A stretch of 64,000 bases of DNA from CAVVEQ01 sp963802095 (lineage in GTDB: Bacteria; Chloroflexota; Anaerolineae; Anaerolineales; Anaerolineaceae). The stretch covers positions 372,001 to 436,000 of the forward strand of contig CAWDHI010000007.1 of the NCBI GenBank assembly GCA_963802095.1, in the 5' to 3' direction. The notes beneath the pieces are model-generated. The model saw nothing but the letters and a program-made list of their open reading frames with translations, had not been told where the DNA came from and did no database searches. Position 1 is the stretch's first letter. Each line of letters begins with the position of its first letter. The position numbers were made by a program, and so were the translations under genes. Below, piece by piece: positions 36,104 to 44,512 of the stretch.

Positions 36104-36732
36104 TTTACCTCCCCCGAACCTGAGGGTTCATTTCCACCCGGACCAACCGGACCTTCAAATTCCTGATCCCAGCGGGAGGAGAGCACGCCGGTCAGCAGCA
36201 GATCAAGGGGAGGGTGGTCGGATATGTCATCGTAGTAATATGGAAGCTCTATTCTGCCTTCAGTGCTGATAATGAACGTACCTGATAACAACATTGCATC
36301 CTGACCTTCCGGAGGAGGTTCCACTTTGAAACCCTTTTTGCGAGAGTGGGAAACAGCAGACCAAACCTTGGGGTTTAAAAATGTTTGGAATAGATTACCC
36401 CGTTCCAAGCCATACGCAGAATATGCCATCCGTTCCGGGTCCGCAAGCACTTTTAACCCCGGGGCAAATTCCTTTGCAAATTTAGCCGATTCTTCGGGCG
36501 TCCCCTGCATGATGATTGCAATTCCCAACCCGGCTGCCTGAATGCGGGATTTTCCTTCAACAATCTCCTCCAACATTTCCTTGCATTGGGTACAACCAAA
36601 ATGGCGAGCAAACCCTAATAACAGCGGTTTTTTTGACCATAAGCTTGACAGTTTCACAGCTTTCCCGGAGGTATCGTGAAGTTTCAAATCTGGGGCTAGG
36701 GTATAAAAATTCAATTGCCTGTTTTTGGGCAT
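36100..36732 (-). CDS. Peroxiredoxin-like (AhpC/TSA fold) protein
   Basis: Thioredoxin-fold protein of 210 residues. The segment P-D-L-K-L-H-D-T-S-G-K leads to L-L-G-F-A-R-H-F-G-C-T-Q-C, where C-x2-C is the redox site, as in peroxiredoxin-like PRXL2/AAED1 proteins. No signal peptide is present, so it is cytoplasmic. GGAG precedes ATG. It is the first gene of an operon with an FtsX-type ABC exporter; all joints are 4-nt overlaps. This pairing is unusual. The C-terminal 30 residues are Gly/Pro-rich and probably disordered. Confidence 0.83.
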   Translation of the reverse strand: MPKNRQLNFYTLAPDLKLHDTSGKAVKLSSLWSKKPLLLGFARHFGCTQCKEMLEEIVEGKSRIQAAGLGIAIIMQGTPEESAKFAKEFAPGLKVLADPERMAYSAYGLERGNLFQTFLNPKVWSAVSHSRKKGFKVEPPPEGQDAMLLSGTFIISTEGRIELPYYYDDISDHPPLDLLLTGVLSSRWDQEFEGPVGPGGNEPSGSGEVK

Positions 36733-36831
36733 ATTTCTCCTTAATTAGCTTCAAGGAATAATAATATCAAATTCCAATTTGAGAAGTATGAATCGTATAA
36801 GGTATAAATGCAACAGTCCATGCCTATGATA

Positions 36832-38691
36832 TCATTCCAACCCGGTTTTGATCGCCTGCGCCAGGTCGGGGGTGATGCCGGGGATGGCGGAGATCTCCTC
36901 CACGCTTGCAGCCAATATGCCTTTGATCGAACCGAATTTGCCCAGCAGCGCCTTCCGCCGGGCAGGACCCACCCCGGGGATGCTTTCCAGTCGGGATGCC
37001 AACCCCTTTTTGGAACGGGTGTTGCGGTGGGCAGTGATGGCGAAACGGTGGGCTTCATCGCGGATGCGCTGCAACAGGTAAAGTCCCTGGGAGTGGCGCG
37101 GGAGCAGGATGGATTCTGCCCGGTCGGGCAGAAAAAGCTCCTCTTCCTGCTTTGCCAGGCCTACCACCGGTACTTCAGTGGTCAGCCCATATTGTTCCAG
37201 CACGTCCACAGCCCGGCCGAGCTGGCCCTTGCCGCCATCGACGATCAACAGGTCCGGAAGGAGCGCGAAGGATTCATCTTCTTTTTTGCCAACTGACTGA
37301 TCCTCCCGAGCTCCTTGCCAGCGACGGAAACGGCGGGTGAGCACCTCCTGCATGCTGGCGAAATCATCCGGCCCTTCCACAGTCTTGATATTGAAGCGCC
37401 GGTAATTCTTTCGCGAAGGAACACCCTGTTCAAAAACTACCATGCTGCCCACTGAGGCAACACCCTGGGTGTTCGAGATATCGAAGCATTCGATCCGGTT
37501 GGGAGGTGCAGCGAGCCCCAGCGCGATTTGCAGCTCGGTGAGCGCCTCGCTTTGCTTATTTGTATCCATCTCCCACTGTTTGCGCAGGGAACGCAGAGTT
37601 TCGGAGGCATTTTCCGCGGCCATTTTAACCAGGTCCCGGGAAGATCCCCGCCGCGGGACGCGCAGGTCCACTTTGGGTCCGCCGCGTGAGGATTCCAGCC
37701 ACTGCTTGATTATCTGGGCTTCCTCCACCTCGTTCGGGAGCAATACCTCATTCGGGATGGTGGCAGCTTCGGCATAGAACTGCTTGACGAACTGGGTAAC
37801 CACTTCAGAATCTCCCGCTTCTTCGGTGCCCTCGAGGATGAAATACTCGCGCCCGATCAGCTTGCCACTACGGATGAAGAATATCTGCACGCAGGCTTCT
37901 CCATCGGAGCGCGCCATCGCGATCACGTCTGAATCCTTCTCGGTGGAGGAGATTACCTTCTGCTTTTCGACCACCCGCTCGATGGAATTGATCCGGTCGC
38001 GGATGGCGGCAGCTTTTTCATACTGCAACGCATCGGAGGCGTGTTCCATCTCCGCTGCGAGTCTATTAATGATCGGCTCGGTCTTGCCCTCGAGGAAATT
38101 GCACAAGTCGTCGATCGCCTGGCGGTACTCGGCCTGTTTGATCGCCCCGATGCAGGGTCCGCTGCAGAGCTTGATATCGTAATACAGGCAGGGTCGCTCA
38201 TCCAGGCCAGTGATCACCCGGTCGCAGGTGAGGTAGGTGAAGATGCGCCGGATCACATCCAGGGTCTGGTGGACTGCCCAGACAGAGGTGTAGGGACCGA
38301 AGTAACGCGAGCCGTCGGTCACCATCTGGCGGGTGACGGTCACCTTGGGAAAGGGATCCGCCCAGTGGACTTTGATATAGGGGTAGCGCTTGTCATCCTT
38401 GAGGCGGATGTTATAGCGCGGGCGGTGCTTTTTGATGAGGTTCATCTCGAGGATGAGCGCCTCGAGCTCCGAGCCCACCACGATCCACTCCAGGTCGGCA
38501 ATGTTCTGAACCAGCTTGCGGGTCTTGAAGTCCTTATCGGAGCGCTCCTGGAAATACGAGCGAACCCGGTTCTTCAGGTTGATCGCCTTGCCGACATAGA
38601 TGACGTGACCCTCAGCGTTGCTGTAGATGTAACAGCCGGGTTTGGAGGGGAGAGTATCGAGCTTTTGTTGGAGCGTTTCGGAAATTTCCAT
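36832..38691 (-). CDS. uvrC: Excinuclease ABC subunit C
   Basis: UvrC of about 619 residues, making both incisions in nucleotide excision repair. The N-terminal GIY-YIG domain has K-P-G-C-Y-I-Y and H-V-I-Y-V-G-K-A; the UvrB-binding UVR motif lies near residue 205; the C-terminal RNase H-like domain has E-C-F-D-I-S-N-T-Q-G and L-L-I-V-D-G-G-K-G-Q-L; a helix-hairpin-helix (I-P-G-V-G-P-A-R-R-K-A-L) closes the protein. I chose ATG 38691, which gives the usual N-terminus; GTG 38712 is an alternative. It lies 30 nt upstream-adjacent to ggt on the same strand. Confidence 0.95.
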   Translation of the reverse strand: MEISETLQQKLDTLPSKPGCYIYSNAEGHVIYVGKAINLKNRVRSYFQERSDKDFKTRKLVQNIADLEWIVVGSELEALILEMNLIKKHRPRYNIRLKDDKRYPYIKVHWADPFPKVTVTRQMVTDGSRYFGPYTSVWAVHQTLDVIRRIFTYLTCDRVITGLDERPCLYYDIKLCSGPCIGAIKQAEYRQAIDDLCNFLEGKTEPIINRLAAEMEHASDALQYEKAAAIRDRINSIERVVEKQKVISSTEKDSDVIAMARSDGEACVQIFFIRSGKLIGREYFILEGTEEAGDSEVVTQFVKQFYAEAATIPNEVLLPNEVEEAQIIKQWLESSRGGPKVDLRVPRRGSSRDLVKMAAENASETLRSLRKQWEMDTNKQSEALTELQIALGLAAPPNRIECFDISNTQGVASVGSMVVFEQGVPSRKNYRRFNIKTVEGPDDFASMQEVLTRRFRRWQGAREDQSVGKKEDESFALLPDLLIVDGGKGQLGRAVDVLEQYGLTTEVPVVGLAKQEEELFLPDRAESILLPRHSQGLYLLQRIRDEAHRFAITAHRNTRSKKGLASRLESIPGVGPARRKALLGKFGSIKGILAASVEEISAIPGITPDLAQAIKTGLE

Positions 38692-38721
38692 CGCTGGTCG
38701 GGATTGTATCACGCGGCTGCG

Positions 38722-40353
38722 TTATAGCCCCATCGCGCAGCCATCGGCACGCGGGTCGCTGCCGCCGCATAGTACCCCGGTTGTGGGGTCGCGCAGGATG
38801 ATCTGCCCACGGCCGAAGAGCCCGCGCTGCATGCCACCCACCATCTCCACCGGGTGCTGCATTTCTTGGAGGGTGATAAAAGTATCAGTCGGGATACCCT
38901 CTTCCAGGGATATGCAGTGGTTATCCTTCTCCACGTCGATGCAGAAGCGCGGTAGGTCCAGTGCGGACTGAGGATCGAGACCGTTATCCAGCATGCGGGT
39001 GAGCACCTGCACGTGTCCCTGTGGCTGCATGAAGCCGCCCATCACGCCGAAGGGACCGAAGAGGGATTGGTCGCTTTCGCGGGTAGCCATCCCTGGGATG
39101 ATGGTGTGATAAGGGCGCTTGCCCGGCTCCAGGTGATTGGGGTGGGTAGGGTCGAGACTGAAATTCGCGCCGCGGTTTTGAAGAGAGAACCCCCAGCCGC
39201 GCGGGACGATGCCCGTGCCGAAGCCCATATAGTTGCTGTTGATGAAGGAGCATGCGTTGCCCTCGCTATCCACCACGGAGAAATAGACTGTGTCGTGCCC
39301 GCTGGTAGGAAAGCCGTGAACGTGATCCGGCAGGGCATACTGCGGGCTGATCCCCCGCCTGCGCTCATCGGCATAGGCTGGGCTGAGCAAGTCTTCCAGC
39401 GGAATGGGGAAAAAGGCGGTATCGGAGACGAACCAACGAGCATCGGCAAAGGCGATGCGCAGGGCTTCGATCTCCAGGTGCAGCCGCATGGGGGAAAGCG
39501 GCGGCAGAATGGAGAGGTCGTATTTTTCAAGCAGGTTGAGCGCAAGCAGCACCGCAAGTCCCTGGCCGTTGGGGGGACATTCCCAGATGCGAACTCCCCG
39601 GTATACGACCGAGATGGGCGCAACCCATTCGCCCGTGTGGGTGGCAAGATCCTTCAGCTGCATGCACCCGCCGGCTTCGCGCAGGATGGAGACGATTGCT
39701 TCGGCGATCTCGCCTTCGTAAAAGGCTTTTTTCCCACCTTTCGCGATCAATTTCAGAGTGTGGGCCAGGCCGGGGTTGCGGAAGATCTCCCCGGGGTTGG
39801 GTCCGTGCCCATCGATGGTGAGCTCAACACCATTAACAGCATGCGCCAGTTGCCCCTGTGCTGCGCGCTGCCAGAAGTAAGCGGTGATTGGGGATACAGG
39901 AAATCCCTCCTCTGCCAGGCGGATGGCAGGTGCCAGGGTGTTGATGAGGGAGAGCCTTCCCAGACGTTCAGAAAAATCACACCACATGGCGCAGGCACCC
40001 GGTACCGTAACGTTATACGGGTGATAAGGGGGGAGTGAATCTTTAAACCCTTCTTTTTGCAGGCGCTCCAAAAATAGCGACTGGGGGGCTCGTCCGGAGC
40101 CATTGATTGCACTCACATGCCGGGTGGCGGCATCATAATAGAGCGCGAAGGCATCCCCACCCAGGCCGGTGGAGGTGGGTTCGGTGACGTTGAGCGCGGC
40201 GGCGGTGGCCACAGAAGCATCGGCAGCATTGCCACCCTTATCTAGTATTTCCAGCCCTGCGGCAACAGCCAGGGGTTGGGAGGCAGCCACCATGCCGCGG
40301 GTGGAATAGACGGGGGATCTACGGGAGGAAAAGGAGAAGTCAGTCATGGGCAT
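38722..40353 (-). CDS. ggt: Gamma-glutamyltransferase-family protein
   Basis: Ntn-hydrolase of 543 residues of the gamma-glutamyltranspeptidase family. N-terminal motifs G-M-V-A-A-S-Q-P-L-A, G-G-N-A-A-D-A-S-V-A and G-L-G-G-D-A-F are present. The self-cleavage site H-D-T-V-Y-F-S-V-V-D has the catalytic Thr at about residue 353, and G-V-M-G-G-F-M-Q-P-Q-G-H is in the small subunit. No signal peptide is seen, so the enzyme may be cytoplasmic, as in several ywrD/GGT2-like homologues. Start could also be ATG 40347; neither has a good ribosome-binding site. Confidence 0.9.
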   Translation of the reverse strand: MPMTDFSFSSRRSPVYSTRGMVAASQPLAVAAGLEILDKGGNAADASVATAAALNVTEPTSTGLGGDAFALYYDAATRHVSAINGSGRAPQSLFLERLQKEGFKDSLPPYHPYNVTVPGACAMWCDFSERLGRLSLINTLAPAIRLAEEGFPVSPITAYFWQRAAQGQLAHAVNGVELTIDGHGPNPGEIFRNPGLAHTLKLIAKGGKKAFYEGEIAEAIVSILREAGGCMQLKDLATHTGEWVAPISVVYRGVRIWECPPNGQGLAVLLALNLLEKYDLSILPPLSPMRLHLEIEALRIAFADARWFVSDTAFFPIPLEDLLSPAYADERRRGISPQYALPDHVHGFPTSGHDTVYFSVVDSEGNACSFINSNYMGFGTGIVPRGWGFSLQNRGANFSLDPTHPNHLEPGKRPYHTIIPGMATRESDQSLFGPFGVMGGFMQPQGHVQVLTRMLDNGLDPQSALDLPRFCIDVEKDNHCISLEEGIPTDTFITLQEMQHPVEMVGGMQRGLFGRGQIILRDPTTGVLCGGSDPRADGCAMGL

Positions 40354-40441
40354 TCTGGTGAGATTAATATATCATAGGGAGGATGAGTTAAAAAATAATC
40401 CATTGCAGGTTGATATTTAGGTTGTTCAACAGGTGGTTATG

Positions 40442-40858
40442 ATGACACAAGGCCGGACCAGAGAAGACATGATTCGGGTTGTAAAGGAATGGATCAGTTT
40501 ATGGAAACCCCCGGTGGATTGGGACCTGTTTGACGCGATTCACGCGGAGGATTTCAAGGATTGTACTCCCGCGCAAAGGGTGGGGACGAAAAAAGGTTTC
40601 GCGCAAGGATTGAAGGAATTCACTTCTGCCTTTCCGGATCTACGAACCAGGGTTAAGGATATTATCGTGGATGAATCCAGAAACATGGCTGCGGTGCGCT
40701 GGTCTGCCTCGGGCACGAACCAGAAGAATTACCTCGGAGTGGGTCCGACGAACAAGAAAACTACAATCACAGGGATCGAAATCGTTGAGATTCGCTGGGG
40801 GAGGATCACCCGCCGTTGGGGGGAATGGGATATCAGCGATCATATCAAACCAGATTGA
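40442..40858 (+). CDS. SnoaL-like ester cyclase family protein
   Basis: Protein of 138 residues with the alpha+beta barrel pattern of SnoaL-like polyketide cyclases/NTF2-like proteins: an N-terminal helix, W-D-L-F-D-A-I-H-A-E-D-F, F-P-D-L-R-T-R-V-K and the closing W-G-E-W-D. Such proteins often bind small hydrophobic ligands; the substrate is unknown. AGGTGG at 40431-40436 fits ATG 40442 better than the ATG three bases earlier or GTG 40433. It is divergent from ggt and its stop overlaps a possible TTG start of the next gene. Confidence 0.82.
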   Translation: MTQGRTREDMIRVVKEWISLWKPPVDWDLFDAIHAEDFKDCTPAQRVGTKKGFAQGLKEFTSAFPDLRTRVKDIIVDESRNMAAVRWSASGTNQKNYLGVGPTNKKTTITGIEIVEIRWGRITRRWGEWDISDHIKPD

Positions 40859-41142
40859 TTGAGTGGCTAGCCGCGGATAAGAAACTACCTGAGGGTATGG
40901 GCAGCCCGGCGCTTCAGGCACTGGCAGCCGCCGGGATCGAAACCCTGGAGGATCTGACCAAAATAAGTGAAGCGGAGCTTATGAAACTGCACGGGATGGG
41001 GCCGATAGCACTTGGGGTACTCCGCGAATCTATGAAATCCAATGGATTGTGCTTCACGAGTGACGCGGATAGCGAGCGGATAAGTGTTTTGGGCAATGAA
41101 AGACTGCCACGATACCAACCCGTGAAGAAAAATTTACCATAG
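40855..41142 (+). CDS. Helix-hairpin-helix small protein (RNA polymerase alpha-CTD-like)
   Basis: Protein of about 95 residues with one recognisable module, G-S-P-A-L-Q-A-L-A-A-A-G-I-E-T-L-E-D-L followed by L-H-G-M-G-P-I-A-L, which resembles the helix-hairpin-helix of RNA polymerase alpha C-terminal domains and small DNA-binding proteins. The C-terminal 40 residues are polar and unrecognised. The start is uncertain: TTG 40855 overlaps the stop of the preceding gene (TTGA), while ATG 40897 would remove 14 residues. Translational coupling to the SnoaL-like gene is likely. Confidence 0.65.
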   Translation: MIEWLAADKKLPEGMGSPALQALAAAGIETLEDLTKISEAELMKLHGMGPIALGVLRESMKSNGLCFTSDADSERISVLGNERLPRYQPVKKNLP

Positions 41143-41267
41143 AGTGATCTCAATTTTCGTGACCACCCTAATACCCCTAAACACTGAAAAAAGAAATCCA
41201 GGGAATTATATTGTTGGCACCCTTTTTGTAACCGATACTCCTTACCCACCCAAATAAGGAGGTGAGT

Positions 41268-41453
41268 ATGGACATATTAGGCAGGAAGATCGAATACACG
41301 GTTGTGCTTGGGTTTGGTCCCACCGACCTGGAGCGCAAGGTGAACGAACTGGCAATCCAGGGCTGGAAGCCGCTTGGGAACCGATTCTCCTCCGGCGGGA
41401 AGCTGGCAAAATACGGATCGCAACAGGCAATGATCCGGATCAGCCGGGGGTAG
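41268..41453 (+). CDS. Small DUF1737-like protein
   Basis: Protein of 61 residues. The pattern Y-T-V-V, then D-L-E-R-K-V-N-E-L-A-I-Q-G-W-K-P-L-G and Q-Q-A-M-I-R matches small DUF1737-type proteins, which have no known function. AAGGAGG lies 5 nt before ATG 41268, which selects this start over the GTG two codons earlier. It stands alone between short intergenic regions. Confidence 0.75.
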   Translation: MDILGRKIEYTVVLGFGPTDLERKVNELAIQGWKPLGNRFSSGGKLAKYGSQQAMIRISRG

Positions 41454-41516
41454 CTGGTGCTTCGGAAAGTAACATAAAAATGGGGAGGCATTTCAGTTAC
41501 CTCCGCATATTAATCC

Positions 41517-41714
41517 CTATCGAACCGTGAGGATCACCAGGACAATTATCACGACGAGCAACACGATTATGCCACCCACCATGGCCCGTTTGGATAATTT
41601 GGTTGCCAATGCAGGGGTACTTCCCTCCCACTTCAAACTGGTTTTACAGGTAGGGCACATTGCAACCCCTTCAGCGATCTCAGCTTTGCAGGACGGGCAT
41701 TTCAATTCGCTCAT
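41517..41714 (-). CDS. Zinc-ribbon membrane-anchored small protein
   Basis: Protein of 65 residues with an N-terminal zinc ribbon (C-P-S-C ... C-P-T-C, 6-22) and one C-terminal membrane helix (about 43-63) ending in Arg. This tail-anchored layout places the zinc ribbon in the cytoplasm. AAGGAG sits 7 nt upstream of ATG 41714. Function is unknown. It lies 40 nt downstream of selD on the same strand. Confidence 0.75.
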   Translation of the reverse strand: MSELKCPSCKAEIAEGVAMCPTCKTSLKWEGSTPALATKLSKRAMVGGIIVLLVVIIVLVILTVR

Positions 41715-41754
41715 ATCAATTCTCCTTTTTGTTTTTGATTTAAATATTCGGATC

Positions 41755-42824
41755 TCAAACGATCCGGATATCACTTCCTGAAATCACTTCACCGATGACC
41801 CAGGCGGATTGGTCGATCTGGGCGGCTTTTTCGAGGAGCGCTGGCAGGCTTGGCGGGAGGAACTGAAAGCAATAAACCGCCGCTTGTCTGCGGGTCGTAG
41901 AGCAGCATCTCGGAAGGCTCATCCAGGGTGGCTTCGATCTGCACATCCTTCGCGTAGAAATGCTTGTTATCGAAGGCACCACCGGGGAAGGCTCCCATGC
42001 GGGCGTATTTCTGCGCGCAGCTCACAAAGCGCAGGCGGGAAAACTCGATCCGCAAGCCCACGCCACTGGCGCGGGCAAGCTCCAGCCCGTGGCCTGCCAG
42101 AGCTGAAGCCGGATATATCGGTGCAGGCTTTCACCCCGAATTCCACTGCCAGCTGCGAGGCCCTGTCGTTGAGGCGTTTCATCCAGCCCACCACTTCCTC
42201 AATATCGCCAGGCTCGGCTTTTTCCTGCTTGAGCGCGGTGGTGGTCACCCCGAAGCCAAGCGGCTTGGTCAGCACCAGGGCATCCCCAACCTTCGCGCCG
42301 GATTTGGTAAGCATCTTCGCGGGTCCACAAAGCCGAAGCGCCACCAGTCCGTACTTGGGCTCCTTGTCCTGCACGGTGTGCCCACCGGCGATCACCACCC
42401 CCGCTTCGCGGGCTTTCTCGGCGCCGCCGCGGAAGATTTCGGCACCAATCTCCGGGGGCAGATCGGGCGGCAGGGCAGCGATATTGAGTGCCAGGAAGGG
42501 CTTGCCGCCCATGGCATAGATATCGGAGAGCGAATTGGCAGCCGCTATCGCTCCGTAATCGTAGGGATCATCGACCACGGGGGTGAAGAAATCGGTGGTG
42601 AGCACCAGGGCGCGGCCGTCATCCAGCTTCCAGACGGCGGCATCATCCGGGGGCTCCAGCCCGACCAATAGGTCTGGGTAATCACCGGTTTTGAAGATTC
42701 CAACCAGGGGGCGCAGCACCTGCGCCAGCGTTTCCGCGTTGAGCTTGGAAGCTCAGCCCGCGCAGCTGGAAAGGCTGGTCAGGCGGATCTGCCTGCCTGA
42801 GGGAGCAGGGGGTTCTTGGGACAT
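41755..42824 (-). CDS. selD: Selenide, water dikinase (SelD) with selenocysteine; two downstream frameshifts
   Basis: SelD makes selenophosphate, the selenium donor for selenocysteine. Reading from ATG 42824, codon 24 is TGA (42753-42755) in S-S-C-A-G-U-A-S-K; this is the position of the catalytic Cys of E. coli SelD (G-A-G-C-G-C-K), and Lys27 keeps the catalytic Lys three residues on. The protein then continues with A-A-V-W-K-L-D-D-G-R-A, T-D-F-F-T-P-V-V-D-D-P, G-G-H-T-V-Q-D and A-C-T-D-I-S-G-F. Near 42102 and 41847 one extra base each shifts the frame; correcting them gives G-L-E-L-A-R-A-S and L-P-A-L-L-E-K-A and an end at 41755. The full protein would have about 355 residues. A leaderless promoter precedes it. 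Confidence 0.88.
42710..42726 (-). promoter_or_regulatory. Bacterial SECIS hairpin of selD
   Basis: GGCGCA GGTGC TGCGCC on the coding strand: a 6-bp perfect stem with a GGTGC loop (or 7 bp with a GTG loop). The loop begins 33 nt after the TGA, inside the 16-37 nt window known for bacterial SECIS elements, and starts with GGU as in the fdhF element. Confidence 0.7.
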
Positions 42825-42830
42825 TGTTTA

Positions 42831-42836
42831 ATTATA
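42831..42836 (-). promoter_or_regulatory. -10 box of selD, leaderless configuration
   Basis: TATAAT (context GGGTATAAT) on the minus strand ends 6 nt before the selD ATG. No ribosome-binding site is present. Confidence 0.55.
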
Positions 42837-42852
42837 CCCATTGTGGTTAAAC

Positions 42853-42881
42853 AAATCAGGGCAGCAAGGCTGCCCTGATTT
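42853..42881 (-). terminator. Terminator of the SPFH gene
   Basis: AAATCAGGGCAGC and GCTGCCCTGATTT form a perfect 13-bp stem with an AAG loop. It lies between the SPFH gene stop (42896) and the selD promoter, with a T-rich tail on the minus strand. Confidence 0.85.
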
Positions 42882-42895
42882 TATTGGTAGAGATT

Positions 42896-43927
42896 TTACT
42901 GTCCGGTTTGACCGGTCAATCCCATGCTGGGCAGGTTCATAATAAAGGGCGAATTGCTGGGTAAGAGCATCGCCTGGATATTGGGAGCCAGCTTGGTGAT
43001 GTACTGGTAGGTGAGCAGCTCGGGGTTACCCTGCAACGCTTGCTGGATCAGCTCCAGGGCTTTGGCTTCGGCATCTGCCTGGATGAGGCGAGATTTTGCA
43101 TTGCCTTCCGCCACCGTCACGGCGGCATCCGCCTGGCCTTTGGCCACCTCGCGCGCCTGCTGGGCTTCCTGCTGCTTCTGCTGAACCACAAAGGCCGCCT
43201 GCTGGGCTAACTGCTCGGCGATCTGCTTCTGCTCCACCGAAGCCGCATATTCCGGCGAGAACTGGATATTGCGCAGGACAAATTCGACAAGTTTAACGCC
43301 ATTTGCGTCCAACTGTGCGGTCAGGCTCTCAGTAATCATCTGGGAAACCAGGCCTCTTTTCGTGCTGTAGACATCCTGGACGCTGAATTGCGAGATCGCA
43401 TCCCGAATTACTCCCCGGGAGACTGGGCGAACCAGATCATTTCTATAGCGGTCCTGCCACTGTATATGTACCTGGGGAATCTCGTTTGGGTCTATCTGGT
43501 AAATCACGGAAGCGTCCACCAACACTTCCTGCCCATCCGAGGTGCGGGCGGAGATGGAATCATCTCCACGGACGTCCCCTTCGTTGGTGGCAATTGACAT
43601 CGTGTACGTTTGCTTGGAGATCGGGTAGATGATCACATTCTCTGCAAACGGAATGATGAAGTGCAGCCCGGGGTCGAGTGCCTCTGTACGGTAGCCCTGC
43701 GGTTCCAGGGCCGAGATGACCATCCCGCGCTCCTCGGGGTTGACCCAGACCAGTCCGGCGCTAAGCAGGCTGGTGGCAATGGCGACTGCGCCGATGACCA
43801 GGATGATGAGCGCGCCTTTCTTGACCGGCCGGCCGCGCCAGGAGGCGACAACGACGAGCACGAGAACGACGATAAAACCCATCCACAGAAAAACTGCAAA
43901 AGTGGAAACTAAACTGGCGATGTTCAT
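42896..43927 (-). CDS. SPFH/prohibitin-family membrane protein
   Basis: Protein of 343 residues with two N-terminal hydrophobic segments (about 8-30 and 38-62), a band-7 domain (about 65-250: V-N-P-E-E-R-G-M-V, L-D-P-G-L-H-F-I-I-P-F) and a long coiled-coil (about 225-300; E-Q-K-Q-I-A-E-Q-L-A-Q-Q-A). Such proteins form large membrane-bound rings that organise proteases or lipid domains. AGGAG precedes ATG. It is monocistronic, closed by a strong terminator. Confidence 0.9.
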   Translation of the reverse strand: MNIASLVSTFAVFLWMGFIVVLVLVVVASWRGRPVKKGALIILVIGAVAIATSLLSAGLVWVNPEERGMVISALEPQGYRTEALDPGLHFIIPFAENVIIYPISKQTYTMSIATNEGDVRGDDSISARTSDGQEVLVDASVIYQIDPNEIPQVHIQWQDRYRNDLVRPVSRGVIRDAISQFSVQDVYSTKRGLVSQMITESLTAQLDANGVKLVEFVLRNIQFSPEYAASVEQKQIAEQLAQQAAFVVQQKQQEAQQAREVAKGQADAAVTVAEGNAKSRLIQADAEAKALELIQQALQGNPELLTYQYITKLAPNIQAMLLPSNSPFIMNLPSMGLTGQTGQ

Positions 43928-44049
43928 GATATTCTCCTTTTACTGAAATCAATTATACATGGGGGTACTATAAGAAATGCATAAGAGTTGCATGAAGGGT
44001 TAGTTGATTTGGAATGTCGTTGAAATTGATAGGATGATGGAGGGAAGGT

Positions 44050-44487
44050 TCACATTTCCAGGGTGATAGTCACCGGCCCGTCGTTGACGATGGAAAGGAT
44101 CATATGGGCACCGAATTCGCCGGTCTGGGTGGGGACACCTTCCTGCTGCATAAATTCTGAAAACCGGTCGCAAAGCGGGCGGGCAAGATCGGGCTGAGCC
44201 GCTCCAATAAAGGAAGGGCGGTTGCCTTTGCGGGTATCACCATACAGGGTGAATTGGGAGACCACGATGGCAGAACCCCCGATATCTTTTACGGATAAGT
44301 TCATTTTCCCCTGCTCGTCGGAAAAGATACGCAGGGCAGCCACCTTGCGAGCCAGCTGCAGGGCATTATCTCCGCTGTCTTCAGGTCCCACACCCAGAAG
44401 AATCATTAATCCCGCACCGATCGAGGCGATGGTGGTGCCATCCACGGAAACGGAGGCTGAGGTGACCCTTTGAATAACGGCGCGCAT
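44050..44487 (-). CDS. dtd: D-aminoacyl-tRNA deacylase
   Basis: Protein of 145 residues, the normal DTD length, which hydrolyses D-amino acids from tRNAs. The active-site motifs S-Q-F-T-L-Y and the cross-dimer G-P-V-T-I (N-D-G-P-V-T-I) are present, along with the N-terminal M-R-A-V-I-Q-R-V. It lies 25 nt downstream of trpS on the same strand and is probably co-transcribed with it. Confidence 0.95.
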   Translation of the reverse strand: MRAVIQRVTSASVSVDGTTIASIGAGLMILLGVGPEDSGDNALQLARKVAALRIFSDEQGKMNLSVKDIGGSAIVVSQFTLYGDTRKGNRPSFIGAAQPDLARPLCDRFSEFMQQEGVPTQTGEFGAHMILSIVNDGPVTITLEM

Positions 44488-44512
44488 ATCAGGTTATCAA
44501 TTTGTTCAAATA

